Positions 38,705 to 48,696 of a stretch of DNA of 64,000 nucleotides are shown here, piece after piece. The stretch comes from Rhizobium rosettiformans. GTDB lineage: Bacteria > Pseudomonadota > Alphaproteobacteria > Rhizobiales > Rhizobiaceae. The DNA lies in contig NZ_CP032405.1 in NCBI RefSeq assembly GCF_016806065.1, positions 1,330,001-1,394,000 on the forward strand, read 5' to 3'. Made by a program: the position numbers and the translations under genes. Under the pieces are notes generated by a model. That model saw only the letters and a program-made list of their open reading frames with translations. It had not been told where the DNA came from and ran no database searches. How positions within the stretch are numbered: position 1 is the first letter of the stretch; every line of letters starts with the position of its first letter.

Positions 38705-40141
38705 ATGCTGGGTCTGCTGGGTATTCTGTTGGGCCTTGCCCTGATCATGGTGCTTGCGTTCCGCAGTTGGACAATCCTGCTGCTGGCGCCTTTGGCTGCT
38801 GCGGTGGCGGCGCTTTTTTCCGGTCAGCCGATGCTGGCGCACTGGACGCAGACCTTCATGCCTGCGGCGGCGGGGTTTGTGGCGCAGTTCTTTCCGCTTT
38901 TCCTGCTGGGCGCATTGTTCGGCAAGCTGATGGACGACAGCGGATCGGTTTCAGCGATCGCCGATTACATGACGCGCCGGCTCGGCCCCTCGCGGGCGAT
39001 CCTTGCCGTGGTGGCTGCGGGCGCGATGGTCACCTATGGCGGTGTCAGCCTGTTTGTGGCGTTCTTCGTTCTGGCGCCAATGGGGCAGGCGCTGTTCAAG
39101 GCGGGAAGCGTGCCGCGCAGGCTGCTTCCGGCGGCACTCGCGCTTGGAACCTCGACCTTCACCATGTCGGCCATGCCGGGAACGCCTGCGATCCAGAACG
39201 CGATTCCGATGCCGTTCTTTGGTACCACCCCCTTTGCCGCACCTGGGCTTGGCATCATAGCCAGCATCATCATGGCGGCCATCGGCCTGGGCTGGCTTTC
39301 CTTCCGCGAACGTCAGGCCAAGGCGCGGGGCGAGGGTTATGGCGCGGCCGAAAAAGGCTCCGCCGTCTCGCGCGAGCTGGCCAGCACCGCACGCGAGTTT
39401 GACCCTGCCGAGATCAGCCGCGCCGGATCCTGGGGCGGGCGGCCACCGATCGGCCTGGCCATTCTGCCGCTGGTTCTGGTTGTCGTGGTCAACCTGATCC
39501 TGACGCAGTTCGTGCTGCCCAGCATGGATTTCGATTTCCTCTCGCAGCCCGCATGGGGCGAAACCACCCTGTCGGCTGTCGGCGGGGTCTGGTCGGTGGC
39601 GCTTGCGCTTCTGGTCGCCTGCATCGTGCTGGTTGCCATGAACCGGCGCCGCTTTCGCAATCTGCGCGAAAGCATCGACTCGGGCGCGACGGCCGCAGTA
39701 CTTCCGATCATGAGCGTGGCAAGCCTTGTGGGGTTCGGCGCGGTCGTGGCGGCCCTGCCTGCGTTCGAGATGGTGCGGGACTGGGTTCTGGGCATCGGAG
39801 GCGGGCCGCTCGTGTCACTGGCGGTAGCGACGAACATCCTTGCCGCGTTGACCGGATCGGCTTCGGGCGGGATGACCATTGCGCTGCAGGCCCTTGGCCC
39901 CACCTTCATGCAGATCGCGTCAGACACAGGGCTGGACCCTGCGCTGATGCACCGGGTGGCCGTGATCGCCTCGGGTACGCTGGACAGCTTGCCGCATAAT
40001 GGCGCGGTGGTCACGATGCTTGCGGTCTGTGGCTGCACGCATCGCGAAAGCTATCTGGACATCGTCATGGCCGCCATTGTCAGCGCGCTTGTTGCCCTTG
40101 TGGCCGTGATCGTGCTTGGCACAGCCTTCGGTTCCTTCTAA
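38705..40141 (+). CDS. GntP-family permease
   Basis: 478 aa from MLGLLGILLGLALIMVLAFR, with at least 11 hydrophobic segments. GntP/citrate-type features include FVAFFVLAPMGQALFKAG, GTSTFTMSAMPGTPAIQN and SGTLDSLPHNGAVV. Inner-membrane carboxylate or gluconate-type uptake; substrate not readable. Transcribed with the patatin gene. Its stop codon lies 3 bp before the Tn3-C inverted repeat. Confidence 0.9.
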   Translation: MLGLLGILLGLALIMVLAFRSWTILLLAPLAAAVAALFSGQPMLAHWTQTFMPAAAGFVAQFFPLFLLGALFGKLMDDSGSVSAIADYMTRRLGPSRAILAVVAAGAMVTYGGVSLFVAFFVLAPMGQALFKAGSVPRRLLPAALALGTSTFTMSAMPGTPAIQNAIPMPFFGTTPFAAPGLGIIASIIMAAIGLGWLSFRERQAKARGEGYGAAEKGSAVSRELASTAREFDPAEISRAGSWGGRPPIGLAILPLVLVVVVNLILTQFVLPSMDFDFLSQPAWGETTLSAVGGVWSVALALLVACIVLVAMNRRRFRNLRESIDSGATAAVLPIMSVASLVGFGAVVAALPAFEMVRDWVLGIGGGPLVSLAVATNILAALTGSASGGMTIALQALGPTFMQIASDTGLDPALMHRVAVIASGTLDSLPHNGAVVTMLAVCGCTHRESYLDIVMAAIVSALVALVAVIVLGTAFGSF

Positions 40142-40144
40142 CCC

Positions 40145-40183
40145 GGGGTCGGAACAAGATTTGCTAAAAATCGTACGCTAAGG
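40145..40183. repeat. Terminal inverted repeat of Tn3-C
   Basis: GGGGTCGGAACAAGATTTG ... TACGCTAAGG, 39 bp with the GGGG start and TAAGG end of Tn3-family tips. It differs from the Tn3-A and Tn3-B tips, so it marks a third transposon. The stop codon of the adjacent resolvase gene lies inside it. Confidence 0.75.
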
Positions 40184-40777
40184 CCGAACGGAGCGTGAAC
40201 TCTCGTCCCGGACTCGCATGATGGTCTGACGACTGGTCCCGAATTTCCGGGCGATGGCGGAAACGCTCAGTTCGTTTGCCAGATCCTCCCGCACATCCTG
40301 CTTCTGTTCCTCGCTGAGTGTCGATGGCCTTCCGAGGGTTTTGCCTTCGGACTTCGCGCGCCTGAGGCCGGATTGGGTGCGTTCGATAAGCAGATCCCGT
40401 TCAAATTGCGCGACGGCGTTGAGGACCTGCATGGTCATCGTGCCGGAGGAACTTGTGAGATCGGCACCACCCAGGGCGAGACAGTAGACCTTCACGCCCA
40501 TTTCCGAGAGCGTCTTGACGGTGGTGCTGACATCGATGGCGTCACGACCGAGCCGATCAAGCTTGGTGACAATGAGAACGTCGCCGGATTCCAGCCGGTC
40601 CATGAGTTTGGAAAAGCCACGGCGCTGCGCGATTGCCGTGCTGCTGGAAACTGTCTCGGTGACGATCCGGCGCGGCTCGACCTGAAAGCCGGCGGCCTCA
40701 ATTTCCTGAATCTGGTTTTCGGTGGTCTGGCCGGTCGTGGAGACGCGGACATAGGGGCTCCGTGGGCATTTCTGCAA
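40178..40777 (-). pseudogene. tnpR: Tn3-C resolvase, 5' end replaced by Tn3-A tip
   Basis: Serine resolvase from YVRVSTTGQTTENQ to the stop, with catalytic Ser in RVSTTG, VTKLDRLGRDAIDV, and a C-terminal helix-turn-helix (VSAIARKFGTSRQTIMRVRD). The native start codon and about four residues are gone: Tn3-A inserted at 40754. The frame stays open 8 codons into the Tn3-A repeat, with a TTG at 40777 as the only possible start and no ribosome site. Probably silent unless translated from that TTG. Confidence 0.8.
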
Positions 40778-43011
40778 TAATACCCGCTAAGGGAAAGCGA
40801 AGTTGTTTGGATTGAAACGGTTAGCGCGGATCGGCCTGAAGCGTTCGAGGGGTCGGTCAATTTCGTTCCAGAGATAGTCGCCGGTGAGTGCGATATGAGC
40901 CCAGGGAAGTGGTGCGACTTGGGAGAGCAGCTCGGCGGGAATATCGATGCCCTGGGTGCGGACATAATCGACGGCGCGGCTGAGATAGACGGTGTTCCAC
41001 AGGATAATGGCGTTGACGACGAGGTTGAGACCTGACGCCCGATAGGCCATGGTTTCCGCCACGCGGTTGCGCAGCTCGCCAAGCTGGTGGAGGAAGACCG
41101 CCCGGGCAAGGGCGTGACGGCTTTCACCCTTGTTGAGGATGGCATGCGATCTGCGCCGGAGCTTGGTGTCGAGCAACCAGTCGCAGATGAAGATCGAGCG
41201 TTCAATCCGGCCCATTTCGCGTAGCGCCTGATTGAGCCGATTTTGCCGAGGCGATGCGGCAAGCTTCTTGAGGATGACGGACGGCGGCACGAGGCCCGCG
41301 CCAATCGATGACTTCAGCCGCAAGACCTCATCCCAGTGCTGCTCGATGACATCCATGTTGACGGCTCCCGAGATCAGCGCCCCGAGCGGGTCGTACGCCG
41401 CGTCGGGATCGATGACGAAGAGCCTGCGATTGCCGAGATTGCGGATACGAGGAATGAGCCTATAGCCGAAGCCATGGAACATAGCGAATGTCGTTTCGGT
41501 CGCGCCGGCGGTATCGGTTGCATGCTCATGGATTTCGACGGAGCTTTCGTTGTGAAGGAGGCCGTCGAGCACGTAGGGCGCTTCGCTCTCGGACGCCTGG
41601 ATCATCCGGGAGAAGAAGGAGGCGAAACGATTGGACAGGAAGCCATAGACCGAAGCACCTGGTCTTTTGCCGTATTTTGCATTGTATTCGAGGCTGGCTT
41701 CACCGCGCCCGCCTGCCGGAAAGAACTGCCCGTCCGAGGAGGAGATATGACCGTCGCCCCAGACCGCGGCGAAGGGATGAGCCTGCTGCGCATCGACCAG
41801 CACGGCGGTCGCCGTAGCATAGGTTTCCGAGCGCAGATGCCTATCTACCATCAGCATCATCTGGTGGATCGTGACGCCGCGTGAGCTTTCCGCCATGCGT
41901 TCAGCACCGGCGTTGGTGGCGTCGGCAAGGATAGCGGCCATCAGCGCCGGCTCGTCGTTCGCCGTCTCGCCGGTGCGATAGTGTGTGAAGCTGTCAAGGA
42001 ACCTGGTCCAGCTGTGGACCTCGGCAAGCAGGCTGGTGATCCTGATCCGGGGAACGAGGATGTAAAGACGCCGGCTGAGCGCGACGATCCCGTCACGCTC
42101 CTCCTCGCGGATCGGGGAGACCGACAAACCCTTGTCGGAAATAGCCGCATCCGGAATGGCGTTGGCGGCCGCCGCCCTTGCCAGCTCTTTGAGTTTCGCG
42201 TCGAGCGTGGCGGTGCGTTCGGCTCGCCATTCGGCAAAGCTGTCAGGGATGGCAAGCCCGAGCCGGCCTTCGGCGCGCATCAGGGCAAAGATCGGTCGAG
42301 GCAGAAGATAATCCTCGAAACTGCGCCATGCTCGGCTGCCATCAACCCATATGTCACCGGCCCGCAGGCGCTCCCGAAGGTGAACGAGTACCGCCACTTC
42401 CCAAGCCCGAAGGTCGATGGTGACACCGTCCGAGCGCACACGTCGCCGCCACTTGCGGGTCATGAACGCGAACGGCACCTGCGCGGGTAGTTTCCTGCCA
42501 CTGTAGAGCGCACGCAGATGATCCACTGCCTTCAAAACCGGATCATCGGGACGAAACGACCGGAAAGAGAACGCGCCGAACATGAGCCTGCCCAGCTTTC
42601 GCAGCGATTTGTGCCGCTCTATGAGCTCATCGAATTCGTCGCTGCGATCGGGGCGCACGACGGACCTGGCTGCGGCCACGCTGGCGGTCAATCCGTCCCA
42701 GCCGAGTGAGACTGCAATTGCGGATGCGAGATCGGTGTTGTTCTCACGGGCGGCCAGAAGCGCCTCGCCAAGCTTGAGATGATCGAGCGCCACCCCATCA
42801 AGAATCTCGGCTTCTTTCAGCCGGCGTTCTGTGCGGCTCAGTTCAGCCTTGCGCCGGGTGCTGCCGATCAGTTTGCAGAACATGTCGATCGCAAGGTCGG
42901 TGATTGCCGCCTGCCTCTCGATGACGAACGCCGTCAGCGTGGCGTAGCGGCGCTCGGATGTAAGGCGTCGTATCTCACGGGCATGCAGAATGCGGGCGTC
43001 CCGGGCGATGA
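40754..43011 (-). mobile_element. Tn3-A, truncated copy
   Basis: Begins with the same 38-bp tip (GGGGCTCCGTGGGCATTTCT) as the complete copy at 52921. It runs nearly identically into tnpA until Tn3-B interrupts it at 43012. The rest (tnpA 5' part, tnpR, right tip) is not found beyond Tn3-B. Confidence 0.9.
40787..43011 (-). pseudogene. tnpA: Tn3-A transposase, N-terminal 248 residues missing
   Basis: Identical over nearly its whole length to residues ~249-989 of the complete TnpA at 52954-55923, with scattered single-base differences (for example near 42460). The catalytic C-terminal part is intact but the start is lost to Tn3-B. Confidence 0.9.
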
Positions 43012-43044
43012 GGGGTCGTTTGCGGGAGGGGGCGGAATCCTACG

Positions 43045-44502
43045 CTAAGGCTTTGGCCAACGATATTCTCCGGTAAGGTTGATGTGCTCCCATCCGAGGG
43101 GCGAGACATGGGCCAGCAGATCGGGCAATAGCAATTTTCCCTCGCGTTTCTGGTTGGCGACGACTTCGCCCAGCTTCATGGTGTTCCAGAAGATGATGAT
43201 CGCAGCGAGCAGGTTCATGCCGGCGATCCGGTAATGCTGGCCTTCGGCGGAACGGTCGCGGATTTCACCCCGGCGATGGAAGCTGATTGCCCGCTTCAGC
43301 GCATGATGCGCTTCGCTCTTGTTGAGCCCGATCTGGGCGCGGCGTTGCAGATCGGCGTCCAGAATCCAGTCGATCATGAACAGGGTTCGCTCGACGCGGC
43401 CGACCTCGCGCAAAGCCGTGGCAAGTTCGTTCTGCCGCGGATAGGAGGCGAGCTTGCGCAGTATCTGGCTGGGCGCGATGCTTCCGGCCGCAATAGTGGC
43501 GGCGATGCGCAGGATGTCGGGCCAGTTGCGCTCGATCATGGCCTGGTTGATCTTGCCGCCGATTAAGGCCCGCAAGTGCGCCGGGGCGGCCGATGGATTG
43601 AACGCATAGAGTCGCTTGGACGGCAGATCCCGGATGCGAGGGGCAAACCGGTAGCCGAGAATGGCGCATGCGGCAAAGACGTGATCGGTGAAGCCGCCCG
43701 TGTCGGTGAACTGCTCGCGGATATGGCGGCCAGCGTCATTCATGAGCAGGCCGTCGAGGATATAGGGGGCTTCGCTCGCCGTTGCAGGTATCACCTGGGT
43801 CGCGAACGCCGCATATTGGTCGGAGACGTGGCTATAGGCTTTCAGGCCCGGGGTATTGCCGTACTTCGCGTTGACCAGGTTCATGGCTTCGCCCTGCTCT
43901 GTGGCGGCGAAGAACTGGCCGTCGCTCGAAGCCGAAGTGCCCATGCCCCAGAACTGGGCCATGGGTAACGCTGCCTGCGCCTCGACCACCATGGCCAGCG
44001 CCCGGTCGTACGCTTCGCCTTCGACATGCCACCGTCCAATGCGGATCAACTCCCAGAAGGTGTGAGTGTTGGTGGCGTCCGCCATTTTGCGCAGGCCGAG
44101 ATTGATCCCCTCAGCCAAGATAACGTTCATAAGCCCGATCCGGTCGGCGCAGGGGGCGCCCGTGCGTAAATGGGTGAAAGCTTCGCAGAAGCCGGTCGCA
44201 GCATCCGCTTCCAGTAAAAGATCGGTGATGCGTGTGGGCGCTATCTGCTTGTAGAGATCGAGCACCAGGTCCTCGGCGCCGTCGGGTGCGGCGGCTTCGA
44301 GCTTGTCGATATGCAGGACGCCGCTTTCGATCGACCCGCCGGGAATCGTGCCCGTGCGCGCGGCACGGCCAAGCTCTCTCAAACGGATGTCGAGGCGCGC
44401 TTGCCGGTCTGCCAGCCATTCCTCCGGCCGCAACGGCACGGCAAGACGGCCGCTTTCCGCCGCGGCCTGCGCCGGAACGAGTGCGTGTTTCAGATCAGCA
44501 TA
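43045..44502 (-). pseudogene. tnpA: Tn3-B transposase, C-terminal part
   Basis: 485 codons, from YADLKHALVPAQAAAE to the stop inside the inverted repeat. Contains the Tn3 catalytic core (FFAATEQGEAMNLVNAKYGN, TDTGGFTDHVFAACA). The N-terminal part is at 46387-47814; the break is exactly after codons SRR, with a 1884-bp insertion between. Confidence 0.9.
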
Positions 44503-44624
44503 GATGGGCTAATCGGCTTCGTGCCCCATCTCATCCGCCCGGAAGAATGAGCCGCACTTTACTGCCGATGATACAAGTGACTTGTCGGAAACCAGCCACA
44601 ACCATCATGCGGAGGAGCGCAGCC

Positions 44625-45671
44625 ATGAAACATTATGCAGGCCTCGATGTCTCGGTCAAAGAAACCAGCGTCTGTATCGTCGATGAAAGCGGGAAACTAT
44701 GCCGCGAACGGAAGGTGCCATCTCATCCGGAGGACCTTGTAGCGATCCTGAGCGATCCGGCATTCAGCCTTGAGAGGGTAGGCGTTGAAGCTGGCCCCCT
44801 GTCCCAATGGCTGTTTGAAGGATTGGCAAAAGCTGGCTTGCCCGTCTTCTGTATCGAGACGCGGCACACCAAAGCTTTCCTTGATGCTCTTCAGCAGAAC
44901 AAGAGCGACAGGAACGACGCGCGTGGCATCGCCCACATGATGCGAGTCGGCCTGTTCAAGGACGTACATGTGAAGACGCTCACCAGCCAGAAGCGTCGTG
45001 CCTTGCTAACGGCCCGGTCGTTGCTGCAGGAAAAGGCGATCGACCTAGAGAACGAGATGCGCGGGCTTCTGCGCAACTTCGGACTGAAGGTCGGCCATGT
45101 CTCTGGCGGCATGTTCGAGAGAAGGATACTCGAACTTGTCGAACACGACGCGGAACTGGCGGAAATCATGGAGCCACTGCTCGCCGGACGGCGAAAATTG
45201 CGCGAAGGTCTTGCCAAACTTGAAAAGAGGGTCCTAGCCGAAGCGAAGCAGGATGAGGTTTGCAGGCGATTGATGACGGTGCCTGGCGTTGGACCGATCG
45301 TCTCGCTCGCCTTTGTCTCGACGATAGATATCCCCAGCAGGTTTCGTCATTCTCGCTCAGTCGGAGCGATATTAGGACTTACGCCCGTACTGAAACAATC
45401 CGGTGAAATGAGCCGGGTCGGGCACGTTTCTCTGCGCGGGGATGCCATGATGCGAAAGCTGCTTTATGAAGCCGCCCAGTCGATGATGACGCGCGTGGTG
45501 AAATGGTGCTGGTTGAAGGCATGGGCCATGAACATTGCCAAGCGGCATGGCAGCAAGAAGGCCAAAGTGGCATTGGCCCGCCGTCTCGCTGTCGTCATGC
45601 ACCGCATATGGGTGGATGGCTCGGAGTTTCGCTGGACGAGGGAGGACAATGCCTCAACCGGAGCGGCATGA
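44625..45671 (+). CDS. IS110-family transposase
   Basis: 348 aa, MKHYAGLDVSVKETSVCIVD, with GGAGGAG upstream. The N-terminal RuvC-like DEDD domain has Asp in GLDVS, Glu in GVEAGPLSQW, and Asp residues in KSDRNDARGIAHMM. The C-terminal Tnp domain has VPGVGPIVSLAFVSTID and the conserved serine region QSGEMSRVGHVSLRGDAMMR. These enzymes use a bridge RNA encoded next to the gene. Confidence 0.94.
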   Translation: MKHYAGLDVSVKETSVCIVDESGKLCRERKVPSHPEDLVAILSDPAFSLERVGVEAGPLSQWLFEGLAKAGLPVFCIETRHTKAFLDALQQNKSDRNDARGIAHMMRVGLFKDVHVKTLTSQKRRALLTARSLLQEKAIDLENEMRGLLRNFGLKVGHVSGGMFERRILELVEHDAELAEIMEPLLAGRRKLREGLAKLEKRVLAEAKQDEVCRRLMTVPGVGPIVSLAFVSTIDIPSRFRHSRSVGAILGLTPVLKQSGEMSRVGHVSLRGDAMMRKLLYEAAQSMMTRVVKWCWLKAWAMNIAKRHGSKKAKVALARRLAVVMHRIWVDGSEFRWTREDNASTGAA

Positions 45672-45976
45672 CGGTCAGCCATAGAGGCGGGCGAGAGACA
45701 GAGAACCAGGGTTCCGCGTAGCGGCGGAAGACGTCCTTCGCGGACGATGGTGATATGAGTTCGTGGCGGCGTTTATTCCGGTGAACTGTCATCAGGATGC
45801 AGCATAGATTGGACCACATCATCTACTGGACCCCATCGTGGGAGGGCTAGATGCCTATCCCGGAGAGAAGCGAGGGCCGCGAAAAGACGTGGAACGCTGC
45901 GGTTAGAATGGTACCCCTTTGAGTAACGAGGATTCCGCCCAGAGACCTCGTAGCCGTGTTGGCTGAGGGTTGAGAG
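45672..45976 (+). ncRNA. Candidate bridge-RNA region of the IS110-type element
   Basis: About 300 bp non-coding on the 3' side of the transposase gene, while the 5' side is only ~120 bp. In IS1111-type members of IS110 the bridge RNA is encoded downstream of the gene, so this is the better place to look. GC-rich pairing segments such as GCGTAGCGGCGGAAGACG / CGTCCTTCGCGG are visible. No consensus could be checked. Confidence 0.35.
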
Positions 45977-46240
45977 TCAAAAGCACGGGTCGCATTCGAC
46001 ATAGGCGCGGTAACGCGGATGCTCAAGAAGCGCCATACCTCCTAAGATCGCCCCAAGCCAAATTGCAACCAGAGCGGATAGCAACAGCGTAATCAGCACC
46101 AACAAGCGCCGGCGGTATCCAGTGCGATAAACGAAAATAGAACCGATAGCTGCAAAAACTGCTATCAAAACCGGGAGCCAGAGGACAGCAAAATACATCT
46201 CGATCATAAGGACGACAGGAGTGCCTTCGCGAAACTGCAT
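45977..46240 (-). CDS. Small two-helix membrane protein in the IS110-type insertion
   Basis: 87 aa from MQFREGTPVVLMIEMYFAVL, preceded by GAGG. Two hydrophobic segments (FAVLWLPVLIAVFAAIGSIF and LLVLITLLLSALVAIWLGAI) separated by TGYRRR, with a cysteine-containing tail (VECDPCF). Unknown function. Unusual as IS110 cargo. Confidence 0.5.
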   Translation of the reverse strand: MQFREGTPVVLMIEMYFAVLWLPVLIAVFAAIGSIFVYRTGYRRRLLVLITLLLSALVAIWLGAILGGMALLEHPRYRAYVECDPCF

Positions 46241-46386
46241 AATGCCTCGTTTGATAATCGGTCTATTCTTGCTGACTCTAATCCACGATGTGGACAAGTG
46301 CATCGAGGTGGGTTCGGATACAAGTCTTCCGATGTGCAATCAATAGAAGCTCATCGAAGCTTGACTTTGGCCCGCCGATTAGAGAA

Positions 46387-47814
46387 GCGCCGGGATCTGG
46401 CCAGCCAGACATCCCCGGATCGGAAGGCATCGCGCAGATGGAACAGCACCGCGATCTCCCAGAGGCGAGTGTCGCCAGCCGCCTGGGCACGAAGATGACG
46501 ATGCCATTTCGAACTCGGCCGCAGGAAGCCGGTATGTGCACCATCGTTCAAACCGTTGCGTAGGACCATCACGGCTTCCAGCAGCGGCATTGCGACCGGC
46601 GCAGCCCGAAGATCAAGCAAACGCAACATCCGCGGGGAATAGCGACGGAAGCGATGATACCCGTCGAGCACATGATTGAGCGGATCGTCGGCCATGGTGG
46701 CGGTCAGCCTGGTTGCCACTGCAACAAGGGTTTTGAAGCCATCCCAACCCGAACCGCTCGCGATGACGGTTTCCAGCGGCTGGCCGTCATCCTGTGCATC
46801 GACCAGGGCACCGCCAATTTCGGCGAAGGATTTCAAGGTGTCGCGCACCGCGTTCGCTTCATCCGCGACCTTCGCCTGGCAAATGCGCTCCGAAGCACGG
46901 TAGAGCCTGCCGACGATCCGGTCATGGGTCTCGACCACGGCGTCGGCAAGCATCGCCTGCCATTCTGATGCGCACACGGCCAGAATCGCAAGCCGCCTGT
47001 CCTCCGGGAGATCACGCATGCCGTCGGCATAATACCGCTCGCCCTGCCTGCGCAGACGTGTCACCCGATGGGCAGGAACACTGGCCAGCAGATCCTCGGG
47101 AAGATCAACACGTTGCAGGTATTCTAGCCGATCGAGCAGCCGGTTGGCCGACGCAGAGTTCGAGCCAGGCTCAAACTGCCGCAGCCACACGAAGCGGGTC
47201 ACCCGATCGTCCGCCGTCTCCTCGAGCAATGCCAGTAACTGTTCCCGGATCGGCATGGACAACCGGCTGGCGATCCTCGTCTCGGTCCGCCGCTCGGCGT
47301 CGACCAGGGCCGTGGCGCAAAGCCGCTCGATCGTCGATGTCGCAGGAAGGACCGTGCGAGTTCGACGGCACTCGATCACGAAGCGACGGGCGATATCCTC
47401 GTTCGACACCGCCATCTCGGCTTCTCGGAACAGCCAATCCTTCAGCTCGCGCGCACCACGTCCCGAAAAGGTGCGGTATCCGTAGAGCGCCCGCAACTCG
47501 GAAAGATGCTCGTGCCGCGTCTCCTCGCGAGCGGCATAGTCAACGAGATCGTCGGCATTCAAGCCGAGTTGCGCTCCGATGAACTCGACGACCTCCGCCG
47601 GAATCAGCTCGCCCGGAGCCAGCACCCGACCAGGATAGCGTAGGACGCATAATTGCAAGGCGAAGCCGAACCTGTTGTGCGGGCGGCGACGCTGCCCGAT
47701 ATGCCCGAGATCCTCGTCACTCAGCGTATAGTGTTTGAGCAAGTCCGCCTGCGAGGTCGGCAGGTGCAACAGCGCGTCCTTCTGCCGATCGGTTAGAGTG
47801 ACGCGACGTGGCAT
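46387..47814 (-). pseudogene. tnpA: Tn3-B transposase, N-terminal part
   Basis: 476 codons from MPRRVTLTDRQKDALLHLPT, the DUF4158-type N-terminal domain of Tn3 transposases, ending SGDVWLARSRR, then the IS110-type insertion. Together with 43045-44502 it gives ~961 aa, a normal TnpA length. Confidence 0.9.
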
Positions 47815-47939
47815 CGATGTTCCTTTTTCAAAATTTGATGATGTTCAAGATGCTTTGTTTATGAAGCTGGTTGAGATACATTTCTAGAGACCGATGCAAT
47901 CGTGGCCGGCGCGCCGCCTCAAACCAACGTTTAAGAAAC
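47815..47939. promoter_or_regulatory. Tn3-B res / divergent promoter region
   Basis: 125 bp between divergent tnpA and tnpR, AT-richer than its surroundings (TTTGATGATGTTCAAGATGC). In this layout it holds the resolution site and both promoters. Subsites were not resolved by eye. Confidence 0.55.
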
Positions 47940-48554
47940 ATGCTGATCGGATATGCCCGCGTTTCCAAAGCCGATGGCTCACAGTCCCTCGACCTGCAGC
48001 ACGACGATCTGCGCGCCGCCGGTGTCGAACAGGACAACATCTATGAGGATCGCGCTTCCGGCGCTCGGGATGATCGGCCTGGCCTGGCCGCCTGCCTAAA
48101 AACCTTGCGCGAAGGCGATGTGCTGGTGGTCTGGAAGCTCGATCGCCTCGGACGGTCGCTTGCCCACCTGGTCAACACCGTGAAGGATCTGTCAGAACGC
48201 AGGATCGGCCTGCGGGTGTTGACCGGAAAGGGTGCGCAGATCGACACCACAACCGCATCCGGCCGCATGGTGTTCGGTATCTTCGCCACCTTGGCCGAGT
48301 TTGAGCGGGATCTGATCCGGGAACGCACCATGGCCGGTCTCGCCGCCGCAAGGGCGCGCGGACGCAAGGGCGGTCGAAAATTTGCCCTCACCAAAGCTCA
48401 GGTGCGCCTCGCGCAAGCCGCCATGGCGCAACGCGACACGTCCGTTTCCAATTTGTGCAAGGAACTGGGGATCGAGCGCGTCACCCTCTACCGCTATGTC
48501 GGCCCGAACGGCGAACTCAGGAACTACGGAAAGCGTGTCCTCGGCTTAGCGTAG
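47940..48554 (+). CDS. tnpR: Tn3-B resolvase
   Basis: 204 aa from MLIGYARVSKADGSQSLDLQ. Catalytic Ser10 region YARVSKADG, VWKLDRLGRSLAHL, FERDLIRERT, and a C-terminal helix-turn-helix (SVSNLCKELGIERVTLYRYV). It resolves Tn3 cointegrates at res. Its TAG stop lies in the right inverted repeat. Intact. Confidence 0.93.
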   Translation: MLIGYARVSKADGSQSLDLQHDDLRAAGVEQDNIYEDRASGARDDRPGLAACLKTLREGDVLVVWKLDRLGRSLAHLVNTVKDLSERRIGLRVLTGKGAQIDTTTASGRMVFGIFATLAEFERDLIRERTMAGLAAARARGRKGGRKFALTKAQVRLAQAAMAQRDTSVSNLCKELGIERVTLYRYVGPNGELRNYGKRVLGLA

Positions 48555-48582
48555 GATTTCGCCCCCTCCCGCAAACGACCCC

Positions 48583-48696
48583 AATTAGGTGGTCGATCCG
48601 TGGCGGTCTACGATGATGCCGGCCAGGGCCATCGCCCGACTGGGAAGGATCGTGCATGGAAAACGAACTCAGCCGGAAGATTCGCGCCTATGTAGA
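48583..48696. other. Junction remnant
   Basis: About 110 bp between the Tn3-B tip and the truncated permease gene. It contains a possible gene start (ATGGAAAACGAACTC at 48656) that breaks off after ~13 codons at the permease fragment. No family recognised. Confidence 0.4.

Larger units (their letters stand above)
44503..46386 (+). mobile_element. IS110-type insertion (1884 bp) in Tn3-B tnpA
   Basis: Starts GATGGGCTAATCGG and ends CCGATTAGAGAA, sharing the short inverted motif CTAATCGG. Contains an IS110-family transposase gene and, downstream, about 700 bp with a small minus-strand membrane-protein ORF. It is longer than usual for IS110 (about 1.2-1.6 kb), so it may be one element with cargo or two adjacent insertions. 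No target duplication, as expected for IS110. Confidence 0.7.
43012..48582. mobile_element. Tn3-B transposon (Tn5393-like tips), interrupted by an IS110-type insertion
   Basis: Left tip GGGGTCGTTTGCGGGAGGGG at 43012; the reverse tip ends at 48582. tnpA (minus) and tnpR (plus) are divergent around a res region. The tips resemble those I remember for Tn5393; this is not verified. The 5-bp flanks GATGA and AATTA do not match, so the right side is not the original target. Confidence 0.85.
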
